A DNA stretch of 64,000 nucleotides, taken from the NCBI GenBank assembly GCA_028554755.1, contig JAPTOF010000003.1:27947501-28011500 (forward strand). The letters run 5' to 3'. The number at the start of each line of letters is the position of its first letter. The stretch's first letter is position 1. Below are positions 11,701 to 23,712 of this stretch, in pieces. This DNA is from Cordia subcordata (taxonomy: Eukaryota; Streptophyta; Magnoliopsida; Boraginales; Cordiaceae). Position numbers and translations under genes: made by a program. The notes under the pieces are model-generated. The model saw only the letters and a list, made by a program, of their open reading frames with translations, ran no database searches and was not told the DNA's origin.

Positions 11701-14700
11701 CTAAAGTTGGATATGTTTGCTTTTGACTCCTGAAGAAAGAAAAGAAACTGTAGCTGATTCAGTCAAACAATGGCACATGGCAATAAAGCAATACTAATCC
11801 ATAGTGTAGACTCCAGAAGTTGTATATCTCCTGTAACAAACATTTCTATTTTCTTGGTGCAAAACATCGTTTTATTAACCATCTCAAAAATTTGGAAGTG
11901 GATTTCGGATACAAGATATGCGTGCATCTTACAAAAGAGATCCAACAGAAGAACATCAACACTCAACACTGCATAAATTTATAGTAAAAGTTTTCAGTCG
12001 ACATGTGCACTACTTTGAAGGGATGAAATGCTTCTTCCCTGTTCTGTAGAAGCATTTAATGCCATTTCCATTGTTTTTAGGGGAAATTTATTATCGAAAC
12101 AAAAGCTCAAATTCTCTCTTTTCTGTTATTTAAATGTTCAAATACATAACAAATTCACAGGAAAGGAATTCGACTTTCTCCAACAAACAATTTTCCTAGG
12201 AGTTTGTGACAGACATCTTTTTTAATTACTACATCTCTATTTTGCCAAATTGAATCACATATTCCACTCCTGATACCATATTCATCATGAACAAATTTAC
12301 TCAAGCATGAGTTAACGGTGAGATGCTGCCTTATTCGTCCTTGATAACTCCAACACAAGAATTCTCCATTAAACTTATATTTATATATTCCTTACATGCA
12401 ATTAAAGTAAGCAGAATCTGACATCAGCATCATGTACACCAATTCACCAAATAAGCATCAGTTGGTGGCTGATATGATTTCCTTGTTTACAGTAAAAGTC
12501 CCCAGCACACATCTAGATGGACACAGACAAAGCTGCATGTTGTAGAGTTTTTACTTGGTTGTCTTCACCTAGCATTACCAAAGGCTAAGCTTCATTGTTA
12601 AACAGGTATAGCTCAGTGAACCCAAGTCTGGCTAAGCTCATGACCAAAAAGTAAAAGAAGCCTTCACAGTTTGGCGCATCTTTAACAATTTTCTGACAAG
12701 CCAGAACCTTTCTTTCTTGCATAGACCTCATTAACCCATAGTCCTCTATGATAATTTTTTGCTGTCCAAGATAGTCAGTGGATTGTTCTAATTACCATTT
12801 TCCTTTTGGGGGAGAAAAAGAAAACAGAGCAAGCAACTTATAATTAAAATTTAAAAACACTATAAGAGAAGCTCAGCCAAAAAAAAAAAAAAAGAAAAAA
12901 AAAGAACACCTCTATGAGGGAAACCTGCAAATTCATGTTTGGAAATGTAGGGCACAAACCTTTTCCTTTCTTGTCTCGACAGTATTGACTTCCACAGCAA
13001 CACTTAAAAGCTTTGACAGGGTGGTTATGATCATCAAAGTCAATCGCATAATCCTGCAGTGGATTTCACAAGTTTACATGTCACTTGAAGATTCCACTGC
13101 TTTAGTTCTATACAGACCACTTGAAGAGAATATGCCGTAATGCAAAGAAGTGAGTGTTGACAAATTCATGACTTCAATTTCTATAGAATGGAAAAGCTGA
13201 TCAGCAATATTATCATGTCATAGAACTTATCAAGAGGGAGGTAGGGGAACAACTAAGATTCAGTAATTCAAGATGGAACCAGTTCTTGGTATAACATTGA
13301 TGCAGTTTGATACTTGCACTACTTACGTTAAGTATGAATAAGAATTCTAGAACCGGATTCTGTTAAAGATCATAAAAACAAGTCTAATCAAATAATGAAA
13401 AAGAGAACTGGCTTTAAATTACTATAAATAGGAAATATTTGACCAGAAATTCCAATTTATTTCCATATTTCGTCCCAATCCCAAAGTGATCCTTATGCCA
13501 AAGTCACTTTAATAGGGAGAAATTTTGAGAACTCAACAACTTGCAACCAATTTGAAAATTTCTTAAAACACTGGGCCCTCAAGACGGACCCAATTTGATG
13601 GGTTTTGTTTTTTTTGTTTTTTAAATTATTTTTTTATATTGTAGCGAGTTTTAACTGTATGTGGGCATTATTTCTTACCTCTATTCCTTAATTAATACAA
13701 AGATGAATTGGCAAATAATTTGTGAACCCCATATGAAATAATACTTCTTGGTACGGAACCATGTGACCACACATGCATTTGATGTCTTCTCTTCCATGAA
13801 ACTAAATACATATTTATACACCTATTCTCACATCCAACTCCTTATCACCTCTACAGGATGCTCAATGAATGGATGACATAGTAATTTATTTGGTAGATAC
13901 AAGTTAAGAGAGGACAAACAGAGCCAGGATACAGGATTCTCTAGAAGGCCATATAAATGACTCACCCATGTAAGCTCTTCCATACCAGCCACCTTTCTCT
14001 TCGTGAAAAATGCAATCTGCAGAAAAGGAACGAACAAAATCTTCCAAATCTTCAGATTTATTTACTGGAATCCTTCATAATTAATATTAGTGTGCCAGAA
14101 AGAATATATAACATAATCAAGTTGGATCCATACATGATAATAGTGGTGGTCAGGATTCTCCACCTCAACTGGAATCTCAAGCAAGTTAGCATCATAACAT
14201 CTGCATTGCTCACGACAGGAAGAGGATATGAGAAGATGGTACGGATTCATGTATTCGGAAAGGTAGGAAATGTCGTAAATCTACCAAATAACTAAAGCAA
14301 GCAAAAGCCACTCCGAAAGTACTTCACATATTTAAATAACAACAAAAAGTTCAAGACAGATAAATAAACCTAGAAATGACCTTTACACTCAGAAATGACC
14401 TTTATACTGCGACATTTAATTTTGGATTAGAAAAAAAAATGTTTCTAGTGCTCTATGTGAAATAAAATTTCCATTATGTGCTTAACATTACTGGCATGGC
14501 AGCTGAGACAGCAGATCAATTATTTGACTAATGCACATAGTTACTAATTCTGTGGTTGGCACATCAGCCAAGATAAATCTAGGCCTAAATGTCTCAAAAC
14601 TGAAAAGTCAATGGGAATACAAATCAAAAAGTAAGAAGGGGTCAGCAATCAAAAGTCAAATAACAATGAGTAACACTCAGTACTAGACTTCTCAAGTTTA

Positions 14701-17049
14701 CTTCATTTCTTGATAGTTTCTATTTTATACCAAAGCCATGTTTAAAAGCCAAAAGAATCCATCTAACTTATCGTGGGAGTTTTTACATACATGTCCCTGT
14801 TTCTTTCAGGGAGGCACAGATTAAGTCCAATGTCAGAAATACTACGTCTAGGAAAACTAAGATCAAGAGAAAGGAGGAATCCAAGTAAAGAAGGCTACCT
14901 ATGATTTATAAACCTTGCAACATTTCCATAAGATGTTGCATCCAAGCAAAGTGCTTCTTCATCTTTCAAAACTCCTTCTGAACCCCAATCTGCATCAAGA
15001 AGAACTGGATACGTGTGCCGATCTTCACTGTTTCTCTGATTCCTCTCATAAAGTTCCATGTTGGTTAAGATTTCTCCGACATATTCACAAACAAATGCAC
15101 CTTCTGGTAACTCCTCAAGAGTTCGAAGGCCCCAGCCTTTACCCTCACGTGTAGAGAATACCTTACATGAAATATGAACTCCATTAGATGATCAGACACC
15201 ACATATGACATCAAGAAAAAAAATTGCTACAGTTGCTAGTGAAGAGTTCCTATAGCGTCAAATTACAAAGTAACTTGTAAATAGGAGAAACAAAAAGGAT
15301 ATTCTTCTTTTCAATAAACATAAAAAGGTAAAAGAAAATAACTCAATAGTTAGTCTTGAAAACAATATTAACCCTTTCATTATTTTAAACACACCCCAAG
15401 CTTAAATTTTTTCCCCCTTGAACTGCCATAAGAAGGAAATTGCCTTTTACTGGGGTTCAGCAAAACATGTTAGTTTTTCTTTTGTTTAAAGTTCCTTCTG
15501 ACAATGTTACCCTGGTGGACTAACCTGCAATCTGCGGGATATGCCTCGCTGCACAACTCGGTTCCCACACCGCATGCTGCACCCACATTTTCTCCAGCAT
15601 TCTTTTATAAATTTTCTGACCAGGTGCCCCTTGCATTTTTCAGGCCTATAACCATTTTTTGCCCTCTCTAATGGGCAATCTTGGCAGTAATATTGATAAT
15701 GTTTTTGAGGCTCTTGATTCATGGAAATACAAGTTCTTAAAAATTCTTCTTTCAGCAGACCTCCGGTCGTGTATGCAAATTCTCCTCCAGTCTCACGAGC
15801 ACATGCACAAGGCACTGAGGATGAAAGGCAATCCTCTCTGCAGCTTGAACAACAATCTGCAATCCGAGCTAAAGACACATGAACATATGCAGATTGGTAA
15901 ACTATATTCTCTGGAATGTAGATGAAACTTGGCAATTGCTCGCAGCCTGTTTCATCCACCAACGGGATGCTAACTTTCTCAGTGCCATTTGTTATGTCAA
16001 AAATTTTGCAGAACGGCCTTCTGTTATCATGACATGGAGGCTGTTGCTGAGCAACTATTGCAGACTGTGAAGATCCTGAATTACTTGAACCTCTTTGCTT
16101 TACAACCCTCAATTTTGATGCTGAAGAAGTTTGTGGTATTTCACCCTCTTCTGGATCTAACATATTTCCATTATCCATAGTTGACGATACCTGGTCTTCA
16201 GGTACAGCTCTGTGGGGCTTCTTTAGTGGAGGTTCCGGCCCATCATGTGTCACAGTACCACTACTCTTAGCCTTTAACAAGTCAGTAAATATCAATTAAC
16301 AATCTCCAAGAGAAAACAGCATTGTTTTAAGAAAAGGAATAAACTTGGCTATCATTTCCAGAATACCACATGAGAGTTCAACTACGGCACATCTCTCAAG
16401 TCATCTACTTCTACTAATTAAGCTATTGCACATGACAAAGTGAAATACTCCAAAGATGGAAGTATTGATGTTTTCTAGATGCATAGCAGCTCGTAGTGAA
16501 ATTAAATGGTGTGTCCTAAATACGATTGATAAATGGATTTTAAGTCGTGCCATATGGTATACTTTTTAATGTAGCTCTAGCTACTAATACTGTCAGAAAA
16601 ATTGTATATCTCATCAACCTCCATGAACATCAATTTATTATGTATTCTGAGATCATCCCTGGCTTCTGTATTTAGAAAAGTTTGAAAAAAGATGGGAATC
16701 ACCATCTTGAAATTGATTAGCATAAAATGGTGTCCTAGGATGACAAAAATTTTAGTCTCTTTCTAATGTGTTTACATATGTAAAAAGATATGAAACAATT
16801 GATCCTCAATACAACAAATACTGTGCAAGTATGCAAGATATGTAAGATTGAAGAGCAAACCTTATCTTCCATACTCTCAAATATCGCATCAGCGAGGGTG
16901 CGATAGTTCTCGTCCTCAATCAGGTCCCAATTTTTGTCGTACAATTTGAGCAGCCTTTTGAGGACTGGTTTCACAATCTCTGGACTGATGCCTAAGCTCT
17001 TCATTGCGTTGAAGGCGTTTCTAATTCGGGGATCTATTTCCCGTGACAT
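11701..17049 (-). CDS. SUVR4: SUVR4-like SET-domain histone H3K9 methyltransferase
   Basis: Coding exons (minus strand): 17049-16861, 16271-15525, 15161-14899, 14200-14134, 14016-13966, 13053-12960, 11729-11701; 479 aa, all junctions in phase. Residues 1-63 form a WIYLD domain with the naming residues visible as W41, I44, Y49, L52 and D54. The Cys-rich pre-SET region lies at about 190-312 (CCSSCREDC, CACARETGGEFAY, KCGCSMRCGN). The SET domain occupies about 313-450, with GKGWGLRTLEELPEGAFVCE, ARFINHRCYDANL and WDYAIDFDD; the post-SET cysteines are CCCGSQYC at about 457-464. Family knowledge: SUVR4-type enzymes methylate H3K9 in chromatin, the WIYLD domain binds ubiquitin, and they act on transposons and repeats. 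The length matches SUVR4 rather than the longer SUVR1/SUVR2. The start was chosen because the ATG opens the WIYLD frame two bases after an acceptor. The last exon adds only nine residues, so the C-terminal tail is short. Confidence 0.93.
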
Positions 17050-18060
17050 TGCTGATGAATAGGTCCCAAAATTCAGTGTGGTACCTGGATTTTGCACCAC
17101 TTGAGCATACACAACATAAGCAAGAAAACGAAATATTACATTCCAGAACTAATTCACATCTACAAAAGAAAAGTATCTTTGGAAACATGTTGAATCTTCA
17201 ACTAGAGCTTCGACACATCTGTAAAAGCCTTGAAGATCAAGAAGATGAATGCACAATCATTCCATTTGAAGCAATGCAGTAATACCATAAAATTTTTGTC
17301 ACAAATTGTATAATCAGATTTCAACCATTGCTTGTGTATTACTAATTATTCTTAGCATTTCCCTGACCAGTTTCAATATTTTCAAAAAAGTTTACAAATT
17401 TAGACATTTTTCAAAAAAGTTTACGAATTCAGACATTTCCTTTTTCCGCATGTTCAGGGCTAACAGAAATTCAAAGCAGTACTGCAGTACCTCTTTGTTT
17501 TTAGTGCCAAAATAAGTAAACAATACAATCAATTTCTTAATGAACAAGTTAACAGTTCTGAACCTAAAAATGACAGCAAAAAAGGTAAACATTCAAAAGG
17601 AAAAAGACAAAAACACATACTGCATGATCAGATAATACGCATTGCATGACCAGAAAAGTAAAAGGAAAATAAATAAAACGCAACATAGTTATTGTTTCAA
17701 ACGTTTCGAAATCCCAGAGATACAAATTTTCAGAAAAATAAATTCCAAAATAGCGAAAGATTCATCATTTTATCGTTTTAACGACGATAATTTGTCGAGA
17801 ATATCAGATAACACGCACCATAAATTGCATGGTCTTAAAAACCCAAGCAAACAAGAAAAATGCAGCAAATTTCTTTCTTTTAACCTTCTTATAAGTAGAA
17901 ATATTTAACAAAATTTAACGAAGGCGATGTAAATTTTCAAGAATACGAACCGATGAAGTTAATATCGCCGCGAAGTGTACATAGAAGCAGAAAGCTTTTC
18001 TCTCACCACGCCGCCATTGCTACTGCAACACAGCGAGTTGTTAAGGGAGAGAGAATGAGG
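17050..18060 (-). promoter_or_regulatory. Spliced 5' leader of the SUVR4-like gene
   Basis: The start codon lies directly after a splice acceptor (CAG then CAATG at 17047-17054). A likely first leader exon runs from about 18055 to 17951, ending TTCATCG before a GTTCGT donor. No coding sequence for a known domain lies between. A TATA-like TATAAGC on the minus strand at 18094-18100 would place initiation near 18065. Confidence 0.5.
18003..18017 (-). promoter_or_regulatory. Four-codon upstream ORF in the SUVR4-like leader
   Basis: The minus strand reads ATG GCG GCG TGG TGA inside the presumed first leader exon, in a fair start context (AGCAATGGCG). If the leader exon is right, ribosomes would meet this minimal ORF before the main start and must reinitiate. 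Confidence 0.4.
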
Positions 18061-18109
18061 AGTAAGCGCTTAGAGTGAGCAATAAGTAAACATGCTTATA
18101 GGAGTATAC

Positions 18110-20175
18110 ACGAAATAGTGATCTTTAGAAATATGTTTGATGACTGGTGCTTTTGTTGTGCACGGTTTTGTACATAGGCATATTTTATTAGGGTTTTATT
18201 TTAGTACTAGGAAATGGATGCTCTCTTATTTTTAGTATTTGGGCCCATTTGGTTAGAATTTTTTTTATATTTGTGGCGTATCAAAAGAGCATTGGATCTA
18301 CCATATAATATAAAACGTTATTCATAATTTTTTATGGTCCATTAAAAGTGCATTCGACCCTATATGGTTAAAGATTTTGTTATTTTAATCATAATCGCAA
18401 TGTATGCACCCAAATTGTAGGTCGTAGAAATTTTTTCTATCCAAATTAATTTTTATTGGTTCGAAATTGCTCTTCCTTTTTTAACAAAAATTCCAACGAC
18501 GTACAACTTTGATTAAAAAATAATAATCTGGTTAGAAAAAATTTTCACGATATGCAATTTGGGAGCATGCAATGCAATTATGGTTAAAAATTACAAATTT
18601 GTTAATAGGATGCACCTTTATTGGATTATAAGGGGACTATGAGGGACTTTTTAAACCACAAGGAAGTTCGATACACTTTTGATGGACTATAAGGATCACT
18701 AACAATTTACCCTCTTTTTTGTATAAAAATAAGTATTAGATTGACTCTAATAAAGCCTACTTTATGAATTAATTGTCTAGTGGTATGTCCTTTACTCAAT
18801 TATGAGACATTCAAGGTCAATTCTTGTTAATTGTAGATGTTCTATTAACGGCATTGGCTATATCCCTACTTGTAGATGTTTATTATCGGTTTTCCTTAAG
18901 TCGAAAAAACCAGATTCCAAAAGTTAAAAATTTTAAATTCTTAAAATATGCTTTTTAAAAATATTATACAAAAAATTTATTTTTTAAAAGTCAATCTAAA
19001 TGAAGTCATGGAAATTTAAACTAGTGGCTAAAGTTTTGTACTAGCCAATTTGGTCAGACTCATTTTCTGTTTATTGAACAGGATATAATGATCTAAAAAC
19101 GATACTATTGCTAAATCATATGCAGGATTCCCAAGGTATGTGATCTTTTAGTGGGTACTAAAATCTATTTTTTTAAATATTAAACTACTTATTTTAAAGT
19201 AATTTTATAATATTACATTGAAAATTTTTAACTTATTATTATCTAATGAAATAAACTATTTTCTGGTATCTATCTTATTGTTATTATTGAATGATCATTA
19301 AAATGTATTGTTATTTTTAACTAAAATTTAATCGTCAATCAATTATTATTTAAAATATGATTTGTCGATAAATTCTGAAAGACTTATAATTAAATTCATC
19401 ATTTGCTATTAAAAACAAATATATCTGTCTAGATTCATTGTTTACTATTACCAATTACCAATAAATCAACCAATCAATGTGTCAGATACCAAAAGGGTTT
19501 GTTTTTTAGTCAAGTCCTCAAGAAATAGCATGTCATAATATCAAATATTTAATGGGCCTAATTTAAACACTTTTAAGAAATATTGAAGACTTAATATAGG
19601 ATAGTAATTTTCGGAGTTACAAGCATTATTTCAAAAGTCAGTTGAATCTATCAAAAACAAATGGAACTAATCTTTAGGATTCTTCAAAATGCCTGGCCAC
19701 GAAATAATTGGTCCAAATAAACAATATATATTGAAGGATGCTATTTGTTTCGCATGGCATATCAATAGTAACACACTAAAATAGAGTGGCTAATATTTCC
19801 TACGGTACCGTGTTGATATTAGTGAATCTCTTGCTTAGCTAAAAAAGGAAAAAAAGAATATTATTGGTGCAAGAGCCATGAAGGTGCAATGAATGAGCCT
19901 CTCATTATGACTTCAAAGCATTCAAAAAGACAAAGCTAAAATAAATGGCCTTGGTGGTCTTTAAGTCTAAAGAGAGAGTCGAAGCATTCTGTAGTTGTTT
20001 TCAATAATTAATGGAATCTTAATCCCTTCGAATTCACTTTAAAATCAGAACTGACCAGTGGTACGGTATGTACCAACTTATAACTCGTAAGAACTAAGTA
20101 ATATTTGTAATTTGTAAGTGGCCATAAATTAAGCTTTTAACTACAATAAGTTATTTTTGACCCTCGTTTATTTTT
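18110..20175. other. Intergenic, no gene seen
   Basis: AT-rich DNA with stop codons in all frames. Around 18290-18680 several phrases repeat loosely (GATGGACTATAAGG, GTGCATTCGACCC, ATGCAATT), suggesting an old degraded element, but no boundaries or coding capacity are visible. Confidence 0.6.
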
Positions 20176-20946
20176 GGATTAAATGCACCAATCCCCCCTG
20201 TGTTCTACCATAAGTGTATAACAGTCCCCTATGGTTCGAAAAGTTCCACAACAACCCCCTATGATGAGTAAAAATTTCACAGGATCCCCTTCTGCCGTCT
20301 AAGCTCTTTTAACGGTATTAAAATTTATGGTAAAACAACATCAATAACCTTACCCCAGTCATTGTTTAATTTTTTTCTTTTTTTTTTTGTCAGACTCATA
20401 TATAACAATTAACAAAAATAAAATTTCTGAAACACCCAATACGTGCGTATCTCTCTCTAACATGAAGCTTACACAAAATAAAAATCCCTAAATTAATTTT
20501 AGCTCTTATTTTTTTAATCACCCACATCATAGATGCTTAAAATAGAGTGTCAACATTTGGATGTTCTTTTAAATGATCTAATATGGTTTTTCAAGTGGCT
20601 TGAAAGATTTTTCTTTTTAAAATAATAATCTTGAGTAAAGATTGATGAAGTTCATGTAGAATGGTTTACTAACAATCCCGATTTTTCAACCTTGAGTATA
20701 ACAAAAGTTTTATAATTTTATTTCATTTTAATTTTTGTTTTCTTTGTGTTGGGGGTTGAAATGATCTTTTTAAGGTTATTAATGTTTTTTTTATTATAAA
20801 TTTTAACACCATTAAAAAAGTATAGACAATAAAGGGGGTCTCGCGGAATTTTTACTCTCCCGAGGGGGTTGTCGTGGGACTTTTGGAACCATAGGGAGTA
20901 TTGTGCACTTACAGTAGACCACAAAGGGGTCTGTTGCATTTTACCT
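20176..20946. mobile_element. Foldback (long terminal inverted repeat) element, copy 1, Mutator-like
   Basis: The left arm (20176 to about 20350) and the right arm (about 20770-20946) are inverted copies. GGATTAAATGCACC faces GCATTTTACCT, and landmarks such as CCCCTATGGTTC / GGAACCATAGGG and AAAATTTATGG / ATAAATTTTAACACC recur in opposite orientation. It is flanked by an exact 9-bp repeat TTTATTTTT (20167-20175 and 20947-20955), the size expected for Mutator-superfamily insertions. No transposase is encoded. A homologous second copy lies at 27074-28075. Confidence 0.75.
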
Positions 20947-20955
20947 TTTATTTTT

Positions 20956-21564
20956 TATAAACAAATAGAATCACTATTTCATTTAAGAGATTAACAAAAC
21001 CGCTCACATGCAATGCTTAGCTTTTTGGACGAGAATTACTACTTTATCTAAAAGTTTAATTCTTTCTTGTGAAGGCTCGACCCTCATTTAACTCTTATTG
21101 ACGAATAGAATTACCATTTTATTTAAAAGTTTAACCCCCTTAGGTGCAAGGCTCAATTCTTATAGACCAATAGAATTACAATACCAGCACATCTGAAAAC
21201 TTTATAACCCTTTTCTTGCCAAGGCGTGATTTATTTTGAACTTTATATGAGGTCAATTTTGATATTTTCAAGTATGTATAAAAGTCCATGTTCATCGATC
21301 GAATTGACTTCCATCAGCCAACTTGTACATCATTTCCAGAGACATATTCTAGTCATTACTAACCTCTCATCAGCCAAAACAATAAATCAACCAACATTAA
21401 AAGATAATGCAAAACACATCTTAGCCAAGCACTTTTGCAAGTTCAAAAAGTGATGATATTGAAAGAGAAAATATAATTACAAACATCACTGATACTTAGA
21501 AATTTATCACACTCGACAACCTAAACATCTCTAATGAACCCATGTTAAATTGTTCAATTGATCA
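20956..21564. other. Short intergenic and 3' flank of C2 gene A
   Basis: Mostly AT-rich non-coding DNA. About 20960-21180 contains three loose repeats of the phrase AATAGAATTAC(T)A followed by TTTA-AAGTTTAA, about 75-100 bp apart. The 3' UTR of the minus-strand C2 gene is expected near 21400-21564. No gene is supported. Confidence 0.5.
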
Positions 21565-22803
21565 TCAGATATAAAAAGTGCGCAAGTTTTCCTCAGCATG
21601 GCAAGAATGAAAATTAGTTGTCCTATCATGTTTCTTCTTTCTACTTTTCTTGTTACTTTTAGACCCACAGAAGAATGTGAACTCAAATCCATATGCATTT
21701 CCGAAACATGACATACAACCTTTTCCATCCGATGTGCGCCTTTTCCGACCTTTGTGATGATGTTTCTGTTCAGATTCCTTTGCCAGCAGATCAATTTGAT
21801 CGTCCAGCTCCTTTCGTCGCATGCTCAACGATTTCAGGTTATGCTCACTGCCAGCCGGCACCGTCCAGTCGTCGAATATCGAGCTCCCGATGTCGTTGCC
21901 GCCGGGCGTGCAATAGTATCCTTTATGCATATCTGATACCACCTCCGATGGCAAGGGTTTCATGGCTGAGAAAAGTGAATTGGTCGAGGAGATAGGCTTT
22001 GGTTTCTCGTCTAATTCCGATTGGCTCCATAAAATGCTTTCCTGCAGAGGTGAAATGCCCTCATCGGGGGTGCGTATTCTGCTGCTTTTTGAACGCTGCA
22101 TTTGGGGTGAAATGTTAGCAGAAACGGAGACGATTTTATTTGGCGAGCTGGCAGGTTTTGATTTCTTGTCTGATTCTGATACGCTCCATACTATGCTTTC
22201 GGGTAGAGGTGAAACACCCTCATCAGGGGTGCGCATCTTAAGGATCACCGAGTCATTTTCTTGGTTTTTCTTCTCCTCTTTGTTGAGATTATATCTATGC
22301 TCCTCTTGCTCTTGAACTTGATCATGCAAAAACATCTGAGGCTGCTTCGGAATGATGGTAGGGCTCGGTTGATCAGCAACAGGCGGGATGTTTCTGTCAC
22401 CCTGGAGCTTGACACCAACGTTGAGGGTCCCCTGGAGATGGCCCGAGGGGCGACGAATGTGAAGCGAAACAAGTCTCTGATTCGGCTTTTGATGCAAAAG
22501 AGGGGGTGAAATGTGGCCGATCACAAGACGGGTAGTCCCAATTGGCAGGTCACGCAACCAGGCAACGTTATAGACCTCAAGGTTTATAACCGATGCTTCG
22601 TTGCGCAGGAAACTGTCGTCGACGCGAAACACCAGCTTGTAGTTCCAGGTCGGGTTGGTGTGGCCTTGCTGATCCACCTTTGTGGTTAATTTGTTGTCAG
22701 GGTTCACCCACGCCACCACGAAGGTGCGCAGCCATTTCGACACGGGTGGGAGGTCTTGCGCAGAGATGATGGTGAGCTCGAGGAGCCTGTGAGGTCGAGA
22801 CAT
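21565..22803 (-). CDS. C2-domain protein, paralogue A (intact, intronless)
   Basis: A single exon, 412 aa. The start ATG at 22803 is the first in-frame ATG; the frame is open further upstream but without ATG. Residues 1-135 are a plant SRC2/BAP-type C2 domain: RLLELTIISAQDL, NPTWNYKLVFRVDD, LEVYNVAWLRDLPIGTTRL, VSLHIRRPSGHLQGTLNVGV. The acidic calcium loops of classical C2 domains are not evident, so binding may be calcium-independent. A low-complexity linker follows, containing a duplicated segment that begins RTPDEG(V/I)SPL.ES. The C-terminus has a basic KGRKRRTSDG and then CMSCFGNAYGFEFTFFCG, also found in the neighbouring paralogues. SRC2/BAP-type proteins act at membranes in stress and cell-death control; the exact role here is not known. 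It is head to head with paralogue B. Confidence 0.9.
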   Translation of the reverse strand: MSRPHRLLELTIISAQDLPPVSKWLRTFVVAWVNPDNKLTTKVDQQGHTNPTWNYKLVFRVDDSFLRNEASVINLEVYNVAWLRDLPIGTTRLVIGHISPPLLHQKPNQRLVSLHIRRPSGHLQGTLNVGVKLQGDRNIPPVADQPSPTIIPKQPQMFLHDQVQEQEEHRYNLNKEEKKNQENDSVILKMRTPDEGVSPLPESIVWSVSESDKKSKPASSPNKIVSVSANISPQMQRSKSSRIRTPDEGISPLQESILWSQSELDEKPKPISSTNSLFSAMKPLPSEVVSDMHKGYYCTPGGNDIGSSIFDDWTVPAGSEHNLKSLSMRRKELDDQIDLLAKESEQKHHHKGRKRRTSDGKGCMSCFGNAYGFEFTFFCGSKSNKKSRKKKHDRTTNFHSCHAEENLRTFYI

Positions 22804-23712
22804 TTTGGTTTTGTGAGTGTGGCTGTCGAGCTGAGGGAGAGAATGCTCCTCGTCCTGTTGAAGGACGATGAGCGAAGGAAACAAAAGCAGGATTGCATAT
22901 GAAAGTTCTTTTTTTTTTTTTTACTTTAATTTGGTGAAGGGGGAGATTTGGGGGGGGGGGGGGGGGTTTGGTATACCAAAAAATAGGAAGGTGGCCAAAA
23001 AAAAAAAAAAAAAAAAAGAAACTTATTTAATTTAGTGAAAATTATGTTGACCACAATTTTGCAAAATAGAAGTGGAGAAATAATTTTTGTGAACAATGTT
23101 GAATTGAGTATCCTTTGAACACTCTCCACCCCTCAAAGAGAGAAAAATACACTTAATGAAGATGATCATATAGCTGTATTTGGTATAAGCTTATTGTTTA
23201 ATTTGATGCTTGTTTTGTTGATATTTTATATTAAAAAATAAGTTAAAGATAGATTGTTTATATTTTATCAGATAGTATAATTTGTTTTAAATTTTTATAA
23301 AATATTATATCTTATGAAATAAAAAGAAATAAAAAAAGTTGCCTCTTTCATGTCAATAAAATAAGCTTTTTATAATAAGTTATTCCAAATGTACTATAAC
23401 AATAACATATTATACACTAAATATATACTCATATTTTTGTAACTAGAGCGTCTTATATTTTTATGATTTATTCAATTATCATTGGACTCCAATAAAGAAA
23501 GTATGATTCCATTGTTATTGCTTTCTAACTTAAACTTAATCCTAACCCTTAAAGCATCCCGAAAAACTGGTGGTCCAGAGAAATCAACCATAACTAACTT
23601 CCCCTTAGAACTCACGACCGTGCACTTTCAAGAAAAACAACGAACTCTCTCTTCCTCCTCCTCTTCCTTCTCCTGTTGGCGCCAATCTCATGCCTGGTTC
23701 GCCGTCCACGCC
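22804..23712. promoter_or_regulatory. Shared promoter region between divergent C2 genes A and B
   Basis: 909 bp separate the two start codons. The interval contains a 17-base G run (22950-22966) and a 21-base A run (22997-23017), both about 150-215 bp upstream of gene A's ATG. Towards gene B there is an AAATATATACTC TATA-like box near 23419. An in-frame ATG for gene B occurs at 23503 and a short out-of-frame ATG ORF at 23463. Which ATG gene B uses depends on the true transcription start. Confidence 0.5.
22950..23017. repeat. Poly-G (17) and poly-A (21) tracts
   Basis: An uninterrupted G17 run at 22950-22966 and an A21 run at 22997-23017 lie in the promoter-proximal region of C2 gene A. On the minus (transcribed-sense) strand they read as poly-C and poly-T. 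Such tracts are length-unstable and are also common assembly error sites. Confidence 0.85.

Noticed and set aside
20718..20939. 73-codon open frame similar to one at 27081-27356 (both start M-x-x-TPLWS)
   Set aside because: Both lie in the inverted arms of the foldback elements; the similarity reflects shared transposon DNA, not a protein family.
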